A stretch of 64,000 nucleotides of DNA from Alphaproteobacteria bacterium. Its GTDB lineage: Bacteria > Pseudomonadota > Alphaproteobacteria > Micavibrionales > Micavibrionaceae. The position numbers were made by a program, and so were the translations under genes. The first letter of the stretch is position 1, and every line of letters begins with the position of its first letter. The notes beneath the pieces are model-generated. The model saw only the letters and a list, made by a program, of their open reading frames with translations. It searched no databases and had not been told where the DNA came from. Below are positions 16,376 through 26,961 of this stretch, in pieces. The DNA lies in the NCBI GenBank assembly GCA_030424975.1, contig JAUHVY010000001.1:1051093-1115092 (forward strand), in the 5' to 3' direction.

Positions 16376-18013
16376 ATGTTGAGATTCTTTGGCGCGCTTA
16401 CAATGCTGCTTATTCTGCCGTTAAACGCCAATGCGGCAAACATTAACGAGGAAGGTGCGAAGAAGCTCAAAGAATCATTTCAAAAGCTTTTAGATTATCA
16501 AAAAACAGTCAACGAAGCCTTTGGCGGCGTGCGCGTCGTTTATGACGGAGAACTCAGCGTTACTCAGCAAACTGATTTTTACACGGTTACCTTCCCTTCC
16601 ATTTCATTAAAAGCCCCTGAGTTTCCCGATGAAAACGGCGAGATGGTTTCGATTGACAGCGGTGTGTTTAATGTCGGCGTCATTACATTAAATGCAATGC
16701 CCGATGAAGAAAAAGAACATTACTGGAAAGTGGTTATGGCTTTGCCTGAGAAAATGGCGCTTACGTCAGAGGGTGAAGAAGACTTCATCGTGACATTCAA
16801 CGATCAGAACGCCATCGCTATGTATAATGATACGCTCGGATATTTCACAAAAATCAACATCAACATGAATGGTTTGAATTTCAAATATGCGAATGAAGAT
16901 ACGGGCGTAAGCGCAGATTCACTACAGTTCTACACCAACTTTGATGAAAAAGAAGACGGCAAATTTTCAGGCCCCGGGTACCTATCTGTCAACAACCTGT
17001 TGATTGCCCCCCCCGAAGAGGAAGAAACAATTCATCTTGGGGAATTAAAATTCGATTTTTCAATGGATGATTTTGTATTACCGACCCTCGAACAATACGA
17101 AGCAAAATTAATGAAACATGCCGAAACATTTAAGGCATTAGGCGCCCCTACAAGCACCGAAGAATCAACTGTTACAGAATCCGATGTAATGGATATGATG
17201 TTTGATTTATACAGCTTTGACATGTCAGGCATGGATTACAAATATAGCGCAAAAGACATTCAAGTTGTAGCAGACCCGGCCGATGAATTCCGCGAATTTG
17301 ATACGTTGAAATTAGGATCGGCCTATTTCGGTATGGGGATCAAAAACCTTCAAACAGAAGAAGGTGAACTTAGTGTTACCGTTGGCTACGATGATTTTAC
17401 TGTCACCCCCGAAGAAGAGCAGTTAAAAGACATTATGCCGAAACAAGGGAATATCGATTTAAAAGCGAACAACATTCCATACAACACATTATTGGCCTTG
17501 TTCAAAAATACAATGAACAGCATCACACAAAATCCTGAAGCCGCACAATTCGCAGCCTTAGGCGTGTTAGCACGTTTGCCTGCAATCCTAACCAGTGCGC
17601 AAACGGAAATCGTCCTTGAAAAAAGCGGGTTCGACAGCCCGACTTACACGGTTGCACTGGATGGTAAAGTAAAAACAGATATGGCCGCGATGATGGGCTT
17701 TGCTGCAAAACTGGATGCGGTTTTCGGAGGCATGGATGCCTTGATCAACATTGCAAAAGAACGTTCCGCTGATGAAAACGGTAAACATACATACGCGCTG
17801 CAAGAAATGATTGAACCGCTAGAAAAGCTAAAATCAATCGGCAACCCAACAACCGGACCGAAAGGCAAACCCGCCTATAGCTTTACAATCGAAACACAAC
17901 CTGCAGGCACCGTGACAATTAACGGTCAAGACATTAATGAGGTTATGAAGCCCGAGCCTCTTGTCGATGATCCGTCACTCGTTGAGCCAAATACGGGTGA
18001 AACTGTAGAATAA
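16376..18013 (+). CDS. Large exported protein, YdgA/DUF945- or DUF2125-like
   Basis: 545 residues. Signal peptide MLRFFGALTMLLILPLNANA, then a long beta-rich acidic protein with repeated units in which a strand pair is followed by an 'Y...VALDGKV..DM' or 'TINGQDINEVM' type ending. The last part (YSFTIETQPAGTVTINGQDI) resembles the C-terminus of DUF945/DUF2125 periplasmic proteins. Function unknown; these families are thought to be envelope proteins. A strong terminator follows 8 bp after the stop. The family call is tentative; the gene itself is secure. Confidence 0.55.
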   Translation: MLRFFGALTMLLILPLNANAANINEEGAKKLKESFQKLLDYQKTVNEAFGGVRVVYDGELSVTQQTDFYTVTFPSISLKAPEFPDENGEMVSIDSGVFNVGVITLNAMPDEEKEHYWKVVMALPEKMALTSEGEEDFIVTFNDQNAIAMYNDTLGYFTKININMNGLNFKYANEDTGVSADSLQFYTNFDEKEDGKFSGPGYLSVNNLLIAPPEEEETIHLGELKFDFSMDDFVLPTLEQYEAKLMKHAETFKALGAPTSTEESTVTESDVMDMMFDLYSFDMSGMDYKYSAKDIQVVADPADEFREFDTLKLGSAYFGMGIKNLQTEEGELSVTVGYDDFTVTPEEEQLKDIMPKQGNIDLKANNIPYNTLLALFKNTMNSITQNPEAAQFAALGVLARLPAILTSAQTEIVLEKSGFDSPTYTVALDGKVKTDMAAMMGFAAKLDAVFGGMDALINIAKERSADENGKHTYALQEMIEPLEKLKSIGNPTTGPKGKPAYSFTIETQPAGTVTINGQDINEVMKPEPLVDDPSLVEPNTGETVE

Positions 18014-18021
18014 CAAAACCC

Positions 18022-18048
18022 AAAGGCGCTTTAATCTGCGCCTTTTTT
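18022..18048. terminator. Rho-independent terminator
   Basis: An AAAGGCGC / GCGCCTTT stem with an 8-base loop runs into T6. It lies directly after the exported-protein gene at 16376-18013 and touches the stop codon of the convergent hemW gene, so it may act on both strands. Confidence 0.88.
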
Positions 18049-19207
18049 ATGCCTTGAGAATATAGGGTAAAAGTGCATTCAGCCTTAACATGCCCTCTCG
18101 GGTGAGGCGCAATACATCCCCTTCGCGGTTCGCCCAGCCCTCTTTGATAACAATATCCAATCGATCCATATCAACATGATCACTAAACGGCAGGCCTGAT
18201 AAATGTTCACACCGCTCAATTGATACCCCATCGCGCAGGCGCATCCCCATCATTAGGGCTTCTTGTAATATATCTTCTTGATTAAGGCTTTCCGCTTCAT
18301 GTGCGCCGTGCCCCTTTTCCTGAACGCGTTTTAGCCAAATTTCAGGCGCAGCATGGTCGCGCGTCGCATATTTACGCCCGCCTTTGTAGTATCGCCCATG
18401 TGCCCCTGCTCCGACACCGATATAATCCGCCATATTCCAATAAATCATATTATGCCTGCATTCCATCCCGGTTACGGCATGGTTTGAAACCTCATAGGCG
18501 GGCATGTCATGCGCCTCCATAATATCTTGTGTCACATGATAAAATGCCGCGCCATTCACATCATCGGGGATTTTAAATTCACCGCGGCTATGACGCATAA
18601 AAAACGGCGTGTTACGCTCAATGGTGAGTTGATATAGCGATAAATGCCCATCGGCATGTTTAAGGGCATTTTGTAATTCCCCTTCCCAATCGCTCAGGCT
18701 CTGTTTCGGGCGGGCGTAAATCAGATCAAAGCTATAACGATCAAATACACTTCGCGCTGTATCAATCGCACGCAAGGCTTGGTTAATGTCATGCTCTCGT
18801 CCCAAGAACTTCAAATCATCATCATTAAATGCCTGCACACCGATCGAAACACGGTTCACGCCCGCCTTGCGAAAACCAATGAATTTATCAATTTCAACCG
18901 ATGTAGGGTTGGCCTCTAATGTGATTTCAATATCATTCGCCACAGGCCACAATGATTGTACGGCATCAATAATGCGCTCCACGCTTTTCGGGGTCATTAA
19001 AGACGGCGTACCACCACCAAAAAAGATCGAAACGACCTGTTTATCTGGTAATTGATCCGCATAATATTCCAACGCCGCAACATAGGCATCGATCCATATG
19101 TCTTGGTCGACACGCTCTCTGACATGGGAATTAAAATCACAATACGGACATTTTGCGGCACAAAACGGCCAATGAATATACACTCCCATTTGGCCGTCAC
19201 GAAACAT
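18047..19207 (-). CDS. hemW: Radical SAM heme chaperone HemW
   Basis: 386 residues. The radical-SAM cysteine triad CAAKCPYCDF lies near residue 14, and the SAM-binding motif FFGGGTPSLM follows. HIHWPFC-type start (VYIHWPF) and the C-terminal winged-helix HemN_C region (MMGMRLRDGVSIERC) are typical. HemW-type proteins bind heme and insert it into respiratory enzymes rather than oxidising coproporphyrinogen. I chose ATG 19207 because GAAGGGAG sits 8 nt upstream; a TTG at 19213 is in the way of that site. It follows rdgB by 21 bp in the rph-rdgB-hemW operon. Confidence 0.9.
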   Translation of the reverse strand: MFRDGQMGVYIHWPFCAAKCPYCDFNSHVRERVDQDIWIDAYVAALEYYADQLPDKQVVSIFFGGGTPSLMTPKSVERIIDAVQSLWPVANDIEITLEANPTSVEIDKFIGFRKAGVNRVSIGVQAFNDDDLKFLGREHDINQALRAIDTARSVFDRYSFDLIYARPKQSLSDWEGELQNALKHADGHLSLYQLTIERNTPFFMRHSRGEFKIPDDVNGAAFYHVTQDIMEAHDMPAYEVSNHAVTGMECRHNMIYWNMADYIGVGAGAHGRYYKGGRKYATRDHAAPEIWLKRVQEKGHGAHEAESLNQEDILQEALMMGMRLRDGVSIERCEHLSGLPFSDHVDMDRLDIVIKEGWANREGDVLRLTREGMLRLNALLPYILKA

Positions 19208-19228
19208 GCGCAAATCTCCCTTCGCGCT

Positions 19229-19825
19229 CTATTTCTTAAAACATTGGGTAACGAGTAGATCAAACGCCATTGCGCGGTGTGAAATAGCATGCTTTTCCGC
19301 AGGATCCATTTCCGCAAAGGTCACATCATAGCCCTTTGGTACAAAAACGGGATCATAACCGAACCCCTTTTCGCCGCGCATCGGCCAAATAATATCGCCT
19401 TCCACACGCCCTTCGAAGACTTCTGAATGCCCGTCGGGCCAGCCAATCGCCAAAACACAAATAAAGGCCGCACTGCGATCAGGATTATCGCCCAATGCCT
19501 CATGCACCTTTTTCATAGCCAGATTAAAATCCTTTTCCGGCCCGCCCCACCGCGCTGAATATATACCGGGATCACCGTTTAACGCGCTCACGTCTAAGCC
19601 GCTATCATCCGATAAACAAATTTTTCCCGTTGCTTGCGCCGCAGCTTGCGCCTTTAAAATCGCATTTTCTGCAAATGTTTCACCCGTTTCCTCAGGCTCG
19701 GGCAGATCATGGTCGGCCGCCGTTGAAAAATGCGCAACATAATCGGAGAGTAGCGCAGAAATTTCCCGCGCTTTTCCCTTATTATGCGTCGCAATTAAAA
19801 GCTCGTCCCCATCAAATATTCGCAA
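19229..19825 (-). CDS. rdgB: XTP/dITP pyrophosphatase (non-canonical purine NTPase)
   Basis: 198 residues, full length. N-terminal [18 protein letters not shown] is the substrate-loop signature, [20 protein letters not shown] carries the catalytic acidic residues, and the C-terminal HAISHRAMA is conserved. It hydrolyses dITP, XTP and ITP to monophosphates, keeping damaged purines out of DNA and RNA. It starts 4 bp after rph ends, so they are cotranscribed and probably translationally coupled. Confidence 0.95.
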   Translation of the reverse strand: MRIFDGDELLIATHNKGKAREISALLSDYVAHFSTAADHDLPEPEETGETFAENAILKAQAAAQATGKICLSDDSGLDVSALNGDPGIYSARWGGPEKDFNLAMKKVHEALGDNPDRSAAFICVLAIGWPDGHSEVFEGRVEGDIIWPMRGEKGFGYDPVFVPKGYDVTFAEMDPAEKHAISHRAMAFDLLVTQCFKK

Positions 19826-19829
19826 AACA

Positions 19830-20549
19830 TTACCCTTTCAATATATCTTCCTGTGCCTGTTTTAATGACGCACATCCTGACTTTGCCAATGATAATAATT
19901 GTAAAAACTCTTCTTCGCTGAACGGCTCTTGCTCGGCTGTTCCCTGAATTTCACAAATACCACCTTTACCGGTAATTACAAAATTCGCATCTGTTTCCGC
20001 ATCGGAATCCTCATCATAATCCAGATCCAATACAGGCGTTCCCTTGTAGATACCACAAGAAATCGCGGCGACACTGTCCGTGATCGGCAATTCATCCAAT
20101 GCGCCGATATTCACCAGATGTTGCAGCGCAAGGTGCAAAGCAACATAACCGCCGGTAATAGATGCCGTACGCGTACCGCCATCGGCCTGTATCACATCAC
20201 AGTCGACACGAACCTGACGCTCGCCTAATTTTTGCATATCAACCACGGCGCGCAAGGCACGACCGATCAAACGTTGAATTTCCTGTGTACGACCGGATTG
20301 TTTCCCACGTGCTGCTTCACGGTCCATACGTGAATGTGTAGAGCGCGGCAACATACCATATTCCGCAGTCACCCACCCCTTGCCGGTATTTTTCATCCAG
20401 CCGGGCACTTTTTCTTCGACTGTTGCGGTACACAAAACATGTGTGTCGCCAAATTTTACCAAACATGACCCTTCGGCATATTTTGAAAAATCTTTGATAA
20501 TTTCTACAGTTCTGAGTTGGTCGGCATTACGGCCGGATGGGCGGGTCAT
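19830..20549 (-). CDS. rph: Ribonuclease PH
   Basis: 239 residues. The N-terminus [17 protein letters not shown] and [20 protein letters not shown] are the family signature; [13 protein letters not shown] and [19 protein letters not shown] form the phosphate-binding active site. It trims tRNA 3' ends phosphorolytically. First gene of rph-rdgB-hemW. In many alphaproteobacteria hrcA lies upstream, between rph and grpE on the other strand; here that position is taken by an exported protein gene. Confidence 0.96.
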   Translation of the reverse strand: MTRPSGRNADQLRTVEIIKDFSKYAEGSCLVKFGDTHVLCTATVEEKVPGWMKNTGKGWVTAEYGMLPRSTHSRMDREAARGKQSGRTQEIQRLIGRALRAVVDMQKLGERQVRVDCDVIQADGGTRTASITGGYVALHLALQHLVNIGALDELPITDSVAAISCGIYKGTPVLDLDYDEDSDAETDANFVITGKGGICEIQGTAEQEPFSEEEFLQLLSLAKSGCASLKQAQEDILKG

Positions 20550-20689
20550 TATATTTCCTCTTTTTGTTTGTTATTCACGGAAGACTGAACTGTTTTGACG
20601 ATAAAACCGCAATAAATCAAGATAAGTTTTGCGTAATGCACGATTCCACGCTAAAGTTATGTTTGAGTTCGATTATTTGGGTTAAAACT

Positions 20690-21583
20690 ATGGTATTAAA
20701 TTTAAAACGTACACTTTCTGTCTTCTCTTTTGCTCTTTTCACATTTGCACCTTTTGCCGCATCAGCCGAAACCACGACACTTTCGGTTTCCTATTATGAC
20801 GGACAAACAGCACATGTTGAGGTGAAAGATGATTCAAGAAGCCTGTTCCCGCGTTATTCATATGGCGTAGAGTTTTTTAATAATCCCAATATTTCCGAAT
20901 CAGATTTCACAATGCGCCTGTCATCTTTCGGCTCCGTTAGCGGATGCGCCCATATGACGGATGCGTCAGTCAAGCAAGAACAGTTAAATGACAAGATCAA
21001 ACTAAAGGTCAAAGACTCTAAAGTTAAGCTAAACGACGACCCGCGATATGCTAATCATGATTGTGATATTAAACATTTAGAATCTTATTTTGATGTCAAA
21101 TTGAATCGTGACAAACTCATCAAAAACGGTATCAAAAAAATTGCGCTTGAAAACGAAAAATACGGTGAATACACGACATCTGAAATTGATGTGAATGAAG
21201 ACCGTATCGAGTTTAAAGTGCCTACTTCCGATCTTGGTTTTCACCTTATTACTTTTTACTTTTTTCCGAAAAACTCAGTTATCCTTCATGCCCCACACGC
21301 CAAGCTCGGGCTTGATGTAAAGGATGTCATTCGTGAATACGGTGAAGCGCGTGGACTTAAACCGATTGAGGACCGCTTCGAAAAATTCATGATGCCCCAT
21401 GCGGCGAATAACTATGTATTCTTTATTGACCCCAAAAGCGTTTATGTCAGACAGCTTGATGAGGTCGGCCAAAATGTATCAATTGGAGATGCGGTTGTTT
21501 CACGCACTGTATACACCGCCAACGGCCCGGTTGAAGAAAATGTAAGCCTAGAGCTTATGGCGACCCTTCCGGGACAACCGTAA
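20690..21583 (+). CDS. Exported protein of unknown function (in the usual hrcA position)
   Basis: 297 residues from ATG 20690. Signal peptide ends near FAASA|ETTT. The mature protein is charged, beta-rich and has two cysteines (GCAHM and HDCDIK). Near the C-terminus are FVFFIDPKSVYVRQLDEVG and VSLELMATLPGQ. No catalytic motif or family recognised. An upstream in-frame extension to 20537 lacks a signal peptide. It lies between divergent rph and grpE; the 111-bp gap to grpE holds no CIRCE element. Confidence 0.6.
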   Translation: MVLNLKRTLSVFSFALFTFAPFAASAETTTLSVSYYDGQTAHVEVKDDSRSLFPRYSYGVEFFNNPNISESDFTMRLSSFGSVSGCAHMTDASVKQEQLNDKIKLKVKDSKVKLNDDPRYANHDCDIKHLESYFDVKLNRDKLIKNGIKKIALENEKYGEYTTSEIDVNEDRIEFKVPTSDLGFHLITFYFFPKNSVILHAPHAKLGLDVKDVIREYGEARGLKPIEDRFEKFMMPHAANNYVFFIDPKSVYVRQLDEVGQNVSIGDAVVSRTVYTANGPVEENVSLELMATLPGQP

Positions 21584-21694
21584 AATTATCGAATCGGTAT
21601 ATTTCTTCTTATTAAGAATTGATCTGTTCGTTCAGTCATACTATAAAACATGACATCCACATCATGTAACCGTGACCAGCATTAAGGAGTACTT

Positions 21695-22399
21695 ATGCCG
21701 AGCGAACAGAACCCGCTTGAAAACAACGATATCAATCCGCTTGATAATGACAACGCGGAAAATCAACAAGCAGAAAAAGAAGCCTTCCCCGAGGATAACA
21801 GCGCAGATTACGTTTCATTCACTGATGAAATGGCCGGCGATCTGGGCGGTGCACAGGAACAACCGGTACCAAATGACGAAGATCAACTTCGCATCCAGGT
21901 TCTGGAGGAACAACTTGAGCGCACAAAAGACCAAATGATCCGCGCCTTGGCAGAAGCCGAAAACGCACGTAAACGCGCACAAAAAGAGCGCGAAGACGCC
22001 AGCAAGTTTGCTGTTTCAAAATTCTCTCGTGACGTTCTGAGCGTTGCGGATAACTTGCGCCGCGCCTTGGATTCCGTTCAGGCCGACATGGTCGAAGCCC
22101 TCCCTCAAATCAAAAATTTGATTGATGGCATCGAAGCCACAGAGCGTGAATTACTGCGTGTGTTTGAAATGAACGGCATCAAGAAGACAAATCCGATTGA
22201 CGAGCTATTCGACCCGAACTTCCACGAAGTGATGTTCGAAGCCCCGATGCCAGACAAAGAAAACGGCACAATCATTCAGGTGATTGAACCGGGATATATC
22301 TTGAACGGTAGAATTCTGCGCCCTGCCCGTGTTGGCATTGCAAAAAGCGAGATTAGCGCGCAGCAATCACCGGGACACACAATTAACACAGAAGTTTAA
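21695..22399 (+). CDS. grpE: Nucleotide exchange factor GrpE
   Basis: 234 residues, with an acidic, disordered N-terminal tail of about 70 residues. A long coiled coil follows (QLRIQVLEEQLERTKDQM...AEAENARKRAQKE), then the beta-wing domain with GIKKTNPIDELFDPNFHEVM and an ending VGIAKSE. It releases ADP from DnaK. Strong SD AAGGAG lies 5 nt before the ATG. dnaK follows after 143 bp, so dnaK probably has its own promoter as well. Confidence 0.95.
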   Translation: MPSEQNPLENNDINPLDNDNAENQQAEKEAFPEDNSADYVSFTDEMAGDLGGAQEQPVPNDEDQLRIQVLEEQLERTKDQMIRALAEAENARKRAQKEREDASKFAVSKFSRDVLSVADNLRRALDSVQADMVEALPQIKNLIDGIEATERELLRVFEMNGIKKTNPIDELFDPNFHEVMFEAPMPDKENGTIIQVIEPGYILNGRILRPARVGIAKSEISAQQSPGHTINTEV

Positions 22400-22542
22400 C
22401 AAAAAATTAGCAAATCTGCGTAACCCAAACTGGATTTTATGCGAATGCCCTGCTATAGTCTGAGTATTAACTGACCTTAGGGAATTTGCGTAGTGCCAAT
22501 ATTGGGCTACGGACAGATTTGCCGCAACAAATGAGGAAAATT

Positions 22543-24486
22543 ATGAGCAAAGTTATTGGTATTGACTTAGGTACAACAAACTCTTGTGTCGCTGTTATGG
22601 ATGGTAAGGAACCACGCGTTATTGAAAACGCCGAAGGTGCCCGCACAACACCATCAATGATCGCCTTTACAAAAGACGGTGAACGTCTTGTCGGCCAACC
22701 GGCAAAACGTCAGGCAGTGACAAACCCACAAAATACATTATACGCCATCAAGCGTTTGATCGGTCGCCCGTTCAATGACAAACAAGTGCAGGAAATGATG
22801 AAAACTGCGCCGTTTGACATTATCAAAGGTGATAACGGCGACGCATGGGTAGAGATTGACGGCGAAAAATACGCCCCATCACAAATCTCTGCGATGGTAT
22901 TGCAAAAAATGAAGGAAACAGCAGAAAGCTTCCTTGGTGAAAAAGTCACAAAGGCCGTGATTACCGTTCCTGCATATTTCAACGACTCACAACGTCAGGC
23001 AACAAAAGATGCCGGTAAAATCGCCGGTCTTGAGGTTGAGCGTATTATTAACGAACCGACAGCAGCGGCACTTGCATACGGCCTCGATAAAGGCTCAACA
23101 GGTACTATCGTTGTTTACGACCTTGGTGGTGGTACATTCGACGTTTCCATCCTGGAAGTTGGCGACGGTGTATTCGAAGTGAAAGCGACCAATGGTGACA
23201 CATTCCTTGGTGGTGAAGACTTTGATGCGCGAATCATTGATTACCTCGCCGATGAGTTCAAAAAAGAACAAAGCATTGACCTACGTAATGACAATGTTGC
23301 TCTGCAACGTCTGAAAGAAGCCGCAGAAAAAGCGAAAATTGAGCTTTCAAGCACTTCACAGACAGAAGTAAACTTGCCGTTTATCACAGCTGATGCTTCG
23401 GGTCCGAAACACCTTCAGATTTCATTGAGCCGCGCAAAGCTTGAGAGCATTGTTGCAGACCTTGTGAAACGCACAATCGAACCTGTTAAAGCAGCATTGA
23501 AAGATGCAGGATTAAAAGCATCTGAAATTGATGACATTGTGATGGTCGGTGGTATGACACGTATGCCGAAAATCATCGAAACAGTGAAAGACTTCTTTGG
23601 TAAGGAACCACACAAAGGTGTGAACCCTGACGAGGTTGTTGCGAACGGCGCTGCAATTCAGGGCGGTGTGTTACAGGGCGATGTTAAAGACGTTCTACTT
23701 CTTGATGTAACACCACTTTCTCTAGGTATTGAGACATTGGGCGGCGTGTTCACACGTTTGATCGAGCGTAACACAACAATCCCGACCAAGAAATCACAGG
23801 TATTCTCAACCGCTGAGGACAACCAAAACGCAGTAACAATTCGCGTCTTCCAAGGAGAGCGTGAAATGGCCGCGGATAACAAATTGCTTGGTCAATTTGA
23901 TTTGGTGGGTATCCCCCCTGCTCCGCGCGGCATGCCACAAGTTGAGGTAACATTCGACATTGATGCGAACGGTATCGTGAACGTATCTGCCAAGGATAAA
24001 GCGACGAATAAGGAACAACAGATCCGTATTCAGGCCTCAGGCGGTTTATCTGATGCCGATATTGATCAAATGGTCAAAGACGCAGAAGCCAACGCCGATG
24101 CAGATAAAAAGCGCCGTGAATCAGTCGAAGCCCGTAATCAGGCCGAGGCGATGATCCACTCTGTTGAGAACTCAATCGAAGAGCTTGGTGACAAAGTTCC
24201 TGCGGAAGAAAAAACTACCGTTGAAGCCGCCATCGCTGATCTGAAAACAGCGCTTGAAGGTGATGATGCAGATGATATCAAGGCGAAAACTGATGCTCTG
24301 ACACAAGCGAGCATGAAACTTGGTGAAATCGCATATCGTCAAGCACAAGAAGCCGAAGCAGCCGCATCGGGGTCTGATGATAACGGGGCATCTGCAGATG
24401 CTTCAGAAGGTGATGATGACGCAATTGATGCAGACTTCACCGATCTGGAAGTTGAAGACGACGATGACGCGCAGAAATCCGCATAA
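22543..24486 (+). CDS. dnaK: Molecular chaperone DnaK (Hsp70)
   Basis: 647 residues. N-terminal [18 protein letters not shown], the linker [19 protein letters not shown], and a C-terminal lid with an acidic tail ending in DDDDAQKSA are all canonical. The ATPase domain spans about residues 1-385 and the substrate domain about 390-600. I start at ATG 22543 because the preceding in-frame extension is not family-like. A strong hairpin follows 28 bp after the stop and separates it from the J-domain genes. Confidence 0.98.
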   Translation: MSKVIGIDLGTTNSCVAVMDGKEPRVIENAEGARTTPSMIAFTKDGERLVGQPAKRQAVTNPQNTLYAIKRLIGRPFNDKQVQEMMKTAPFDIIKGDNGDAWVEIDGEKYAPSQISAMVLQKMKETAESFLGEKVTKAVITVPAYFNDSQRQATKDAGKIAGLEVERIINEPTAAALAYGLDKGSTGTIVVYDLGGGTFDVSILEVGDGVFEVKATNGDTFLGGEDFDARIIDYLADEFKKEQSIDLRNDNVALQRLKEAAEKAKIELSSTSQTEVNLPFITADASGPKHLQISLSRAKLESIVADLVKRTIEPVKAALKDAGLKASEIDDIVMVGGMTRMPKIIETVKDFFGKEPHKGVNPDEVVANGAAIQGGVLQGDVKDVLLLDVTPLSLGIETLGGVFTRLIERNTTIPTKKSQVFSTAEDNQNAVTIRVFQGEREMAADNKLLGQFDLVGIPPAPRGMPQVEVTFDIDANGIVNVSAKDKATNKEQQIRIQASGGLSDADIDQMVKDAEANADADKKRRESVEARNQAEAMIHSVENSIEELGDKVPAEEKTTVEAAIADLKTALEGDDADDIKAKTDALTQASMKLGEIAYRQAQEAEAAASGSDDNGASADASEGDDDAIDADFTDLEVEDDDDAQKSA

Positions 24487-24513
24487 CGGATTATTCGCAA
24501 TCTAAATGATAAC

Positions 24514-24549
24514 GCGAAAAAACCGGATTTTATATGTTCGGTTTTTCGC
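24514..24549 (+). terminator. Hairpin between dnaK and the J-domain genes (attenuator?)
   Basis: A GCGAAAAAACCG / CGGTTTTTCGC stem with a 13-base loop. The T run lies inside the right arm and is followed by AGTTTAAGG, so termination may be partial. The likely effect is lower transcription of the small J gene, dnaJ, dapB and nth relative to dnaK. Confidence 0.65.
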
Positions 24550-24579
24550 AGTTTAAGGTCAACAGAGCTGGTATTCATC

Positions 24580-24990
24580 ATGATAACACACGCTAATACA
24601 ACGCGTAATAACACCTATTATGACATTCTAAAAATTGATCCGAACGCAAGCGATCAAGATGTCAGGCAGGCTTATCTTACGCTGGCGAAAATTTATCATC
24701 CTGATACAAATCCGGGTAATCGTAAAATCGCAGCATTGCGCCTGCGCTTAATTAATGAGGCTTATGCCGCATTAAAAAGCGCGGAAAGCCGTGACAATTA
24801 CAACCGGATATTAAACAAAGATTGTACAGTAAAACCGCGTGGTCTTCATCTCCATGCGGATAACGATAACCAAAATCCGTCACAAAAACAGCGTAGTGGC
24901 TTTTGGTCTGATTTACTTTCAATGTTTAAGCCACAAAAATCTGTTGCCCCCTTTGACCCGATTGCATCGGGACACATCAAGGAAGGTTAA
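24580..24990 (+). CDS. Small J-domain protein (DnaJ-like co-chaperone)
   Basis: 136 residues. Residues ~12-72 form a J domain: YYDILKIDPNASDQDVRQAY, the HPD tripeptide in YHPDTNPGN near residue 40, and RLRLINEAYAALK. The last 65 residues lack G/F, zinc-finger and substrate domains, and are basic, ending KPQKSVAPFDPIASGHI. HPD predicts it can stimulate DnaK ATPase; the tail may target it to a particular client. It is 6 bp upstream of dnaJ, so the two are translated from the same message. It has its own start with only a weak SD. Confidence 0.85.
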   Translation: MITHANTTRNNTYYDILKIDPNASDQDVRQAYLTLAKIYHPDTNPGNRKIAALRLRLINEAYAALKSAESRDNYNRILNKDCTVKPRGLHLHADNDNQNPSQKQRSGFWSDLLSMFKPQKSVAPFDPIASGHIKEG

Positions 24991-24996
24991 AAGGAT

Positions 24997-26163
24997 ATGG
25001 CAGACAAAGATTTCTATGACGTATTGGGTGTTGCGCGTGACGCATCTGCGGATGAGCTAAAAAAAGCGTACCGCAAGCTTGCGATGAAATATCACCCGGA
25101 TCAAAACAAAGACAACCCAAAGGCCGAAGAAAAATTCAAAGAGATTAACGAAGCCTATGACATCCTTAAGGATGAGCAAAAGCGTGCAGCCTATGATCGA
25201 TACGGTAATGCCGCTTTTGACGGTTCTATGGGTGGCGGCCCGGGCGGCGGCGGTTTCGGCGGCGGCGGCTTTGGTGGTGCCGGTGCGTTTTCTGACATCT
25301 TCGAAGACATGTTCGGTGATTTTATGGGCGGCGGCGGTCGCGGCAGAAGCGGCGGCCCCATGCGCGGCGCGGACCTGCAATACACCATGGAAATGAGCCT
25401 TGAAGACGCCTATAAGGGCAAAGAGGCAAAGATTAAAATCCCTGTAAATGACTCATGTGATGAATGTAACGGCAGCGGCGCAGCAAGCGGTTCAGGCGCA
25501 CAAAATTGTTCAACCTGTAACGGTGCGGGACGTGTACGTCAACAACAGGGCTTTTTTACTATTGAGCGAACCTGCCCGAGCTGTAACGGTGAAGGTGCGG
25601 TTATTAAAGACCCATGCAAAAAATGTCATGGTGCTGGCCGCGTCAAAAAAAGCAAAACACTTAAGGTTAAAATACCTGCCGGCGTAGAAACAGGCCGACG
25701 CATACGCCTGTCTGGTGAAGGCGAAGCGGGTGTGCGCGGCGGCCCACGTGGTGATTTATATGTTATGATCAACGTGAAACCGCATAAATTATTCCAACGT
25801 GACGCTGCTAATCTCTATTGTCGTGTACCGATCACGGTGACACGCGCGGCACTTGGCGGTGAAATTGAAGTACCGACAATCGAAGGAACGCGCGCAAGCG
25901 TTAAAGTTCCGGCAGGCACGCAGACAGGTCAGCAATTCCGCCTGCGTGGCAAAGGCATGACCATGTTGCGCTCCGACTCACGTGGTGATATGTATATCGA
26001 GATTTATGTCGAAACCCCCGTAAATCTGAACAAAAAACAACAAGATTTACTCAAGGAACTTGATGTGTCTATGGGGGACGGCAAGTCAGATAATAAACAT
26101 TCACCCGAATCGAGTGGATTTTTCAAAAAAATCCGCGAATTCTGGGATGATCTAAGCGAATAA
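24997..26163 (+). CDS. dnaJ: Chaperone protein DnaJ
   Basis: 388 residues. Domain order: J domain with YHPDQNKDN near residue 33, Gly/Phe-rich linker at residues ~75-120 (very glycine-rich), zinc region with four CxxCxGxG-type repeats at ~145-210 ([32 protein letters not shown]), and two C-terminal substrate domains. It delivers unfolded clients to DnaK. The SD is AAAGG close to the ATG. dapB follows after 16 bp, which suggests a shared transcript. Confidence 0.97.
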   Translation: MADKDFYDVLGVARDASADELKKAYRKLAMKYHPDQNKDNPKAEEKFKEINEAYDILKDEQKRAAYDRYGNAAFDGSMGGGPGGGGFGGGGFGGAGAFSDIFEDMFGDFMGGGGRGRSGGPMRGADLQYTMEMSLEDAYKGKEAKIKIPVNDSCDECNGSGAASGSGAQNCSTCNGAGRVRQQQGFFTIERTCPSCNGEGAVIKDPCKKCHGAGRVKKSKTLKVKIPAGVETGRRIRLSGEGEAGVRGGPRGDLYVMINVKPHKLFQRDAANLYCRVPITVTRAALGGEIEVPTIEGTRASVKVPAGTQTGQQFRLRGKGMTMLRSDSRGDMYIEIYVETPVNLNKKQQDLLKELDVSMGDGKSDNKHSPESSGFFKKIREFWDDLSE

Positions 26164-26179
26164 GACAGGGATAAAAATC

Positions 26180-26953
26180 ATGAAAGTTGGCGTAGTCGGA
26201 TGTAACGGACGCGTAGGATCCATCATTATCGATGAACTCAGATCAGGCGATTGGGCAAAACACGACATAGAGCTTGCAGGTGGTTGCGCACGTGATGCTA
26301 ATGACATGAAGGTCGATTATTTCGTAACAGAAAATGATGCGGAATTATTTGAAAAATCGGATGTTATCATCGATTTCACATTGCCCGAGGGCACTGTAAA
26401 TCATATTAAATTGGCGGTTGAACATAAGACCGCTCTTGTGATTGGAACAACAGGTTTATCTGCGGAAGATGAGCAGGAAATCAAGAACGCATCACAACAT
26501 ATTCCAATCGTCTATGCCGCAAATATGAGTGTGGGCGTAAATCTTCTTCTTGCCCTTGTAGAGCAAGCGGCCGCCCGCCTCGACCCTGATTGGGATATTG
26601 AAATTTTTGAATCACACCACAAATACAAAGTTGATGCCCCATCAGGAACAGCGATAGCATTGGGTAAAGCCGCAGCAACAGGACGCGGAAACAGCCTTGA
26701 AAATCTGGCTGAATATGATAGACATGGCCAAATCGGCGCGCGAGATCGCGGCAAAATCGGTTTTTCTGTTGCACGCGGTGGCGATGTTGTGGGTGAACAT
26801 ACTGTTTACTTCTACGCCGAAGGTGAGCGCTTGGAATTAACGCACAAAGCCACAAACCGCAGCCTGTTTGCAAAGGGATCTTTACGTGCGGCGAAATGGT
26901 GCGACGGCAAAGAGCCGGGCCTGTATTCTATGCGCGATGTTCTTGACCTATAA
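26180..26953 (+). CDS. dapB: 4-hydroxy-tetrahydrodipicolinate reductase
   Basis: 257 residues. The Rossmann NAD(P)H motif is VGVVGCNGRVGSIIIDEL, the middle shows DFTLPEGTVNH and IGTTGLSAEDE, and the catalytic and substrate site is ESHHKYKVDAPSGTA near residue 150. It makes tetrahydrodipicolinate on the way to lysine and meso-diaminopimelate for peptidoglycan. It lies between dnaJ and nth with short gaps, an alphaproteobacterial arrangement. Confidence 0.96.
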   Translation: MKVGVVGCNGRVGSIIIDELRSGDWAKHDIELAGGCARDANDMKVDYFVTENDAELFEKSDVIIDFTLPEGTVNHIKLAVEHKTALVIGTTGLSAEDEQEIKNASQHIPIVYAANMSVGVNLLLALVEQAAARLDPDWDIEIFESHHKYKVDAPSGTAIALGKAAATGRGNSLENLAEYDRHGQIGARDRGKIGFSVARGGDVVGEHTVYFYAEGERLELTHKATNRSLFAKGSLRAAKWCDGKEPGLYSMRDVLDL

Positions 26954-26961
26954 ACAGAGCA

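Noticed and set aside
21584-21694. CIRCE element upstream of grpE
   Set aside because: No TTAGCACTC-N9-GAGTGCTAA-like inverted repeat is present.
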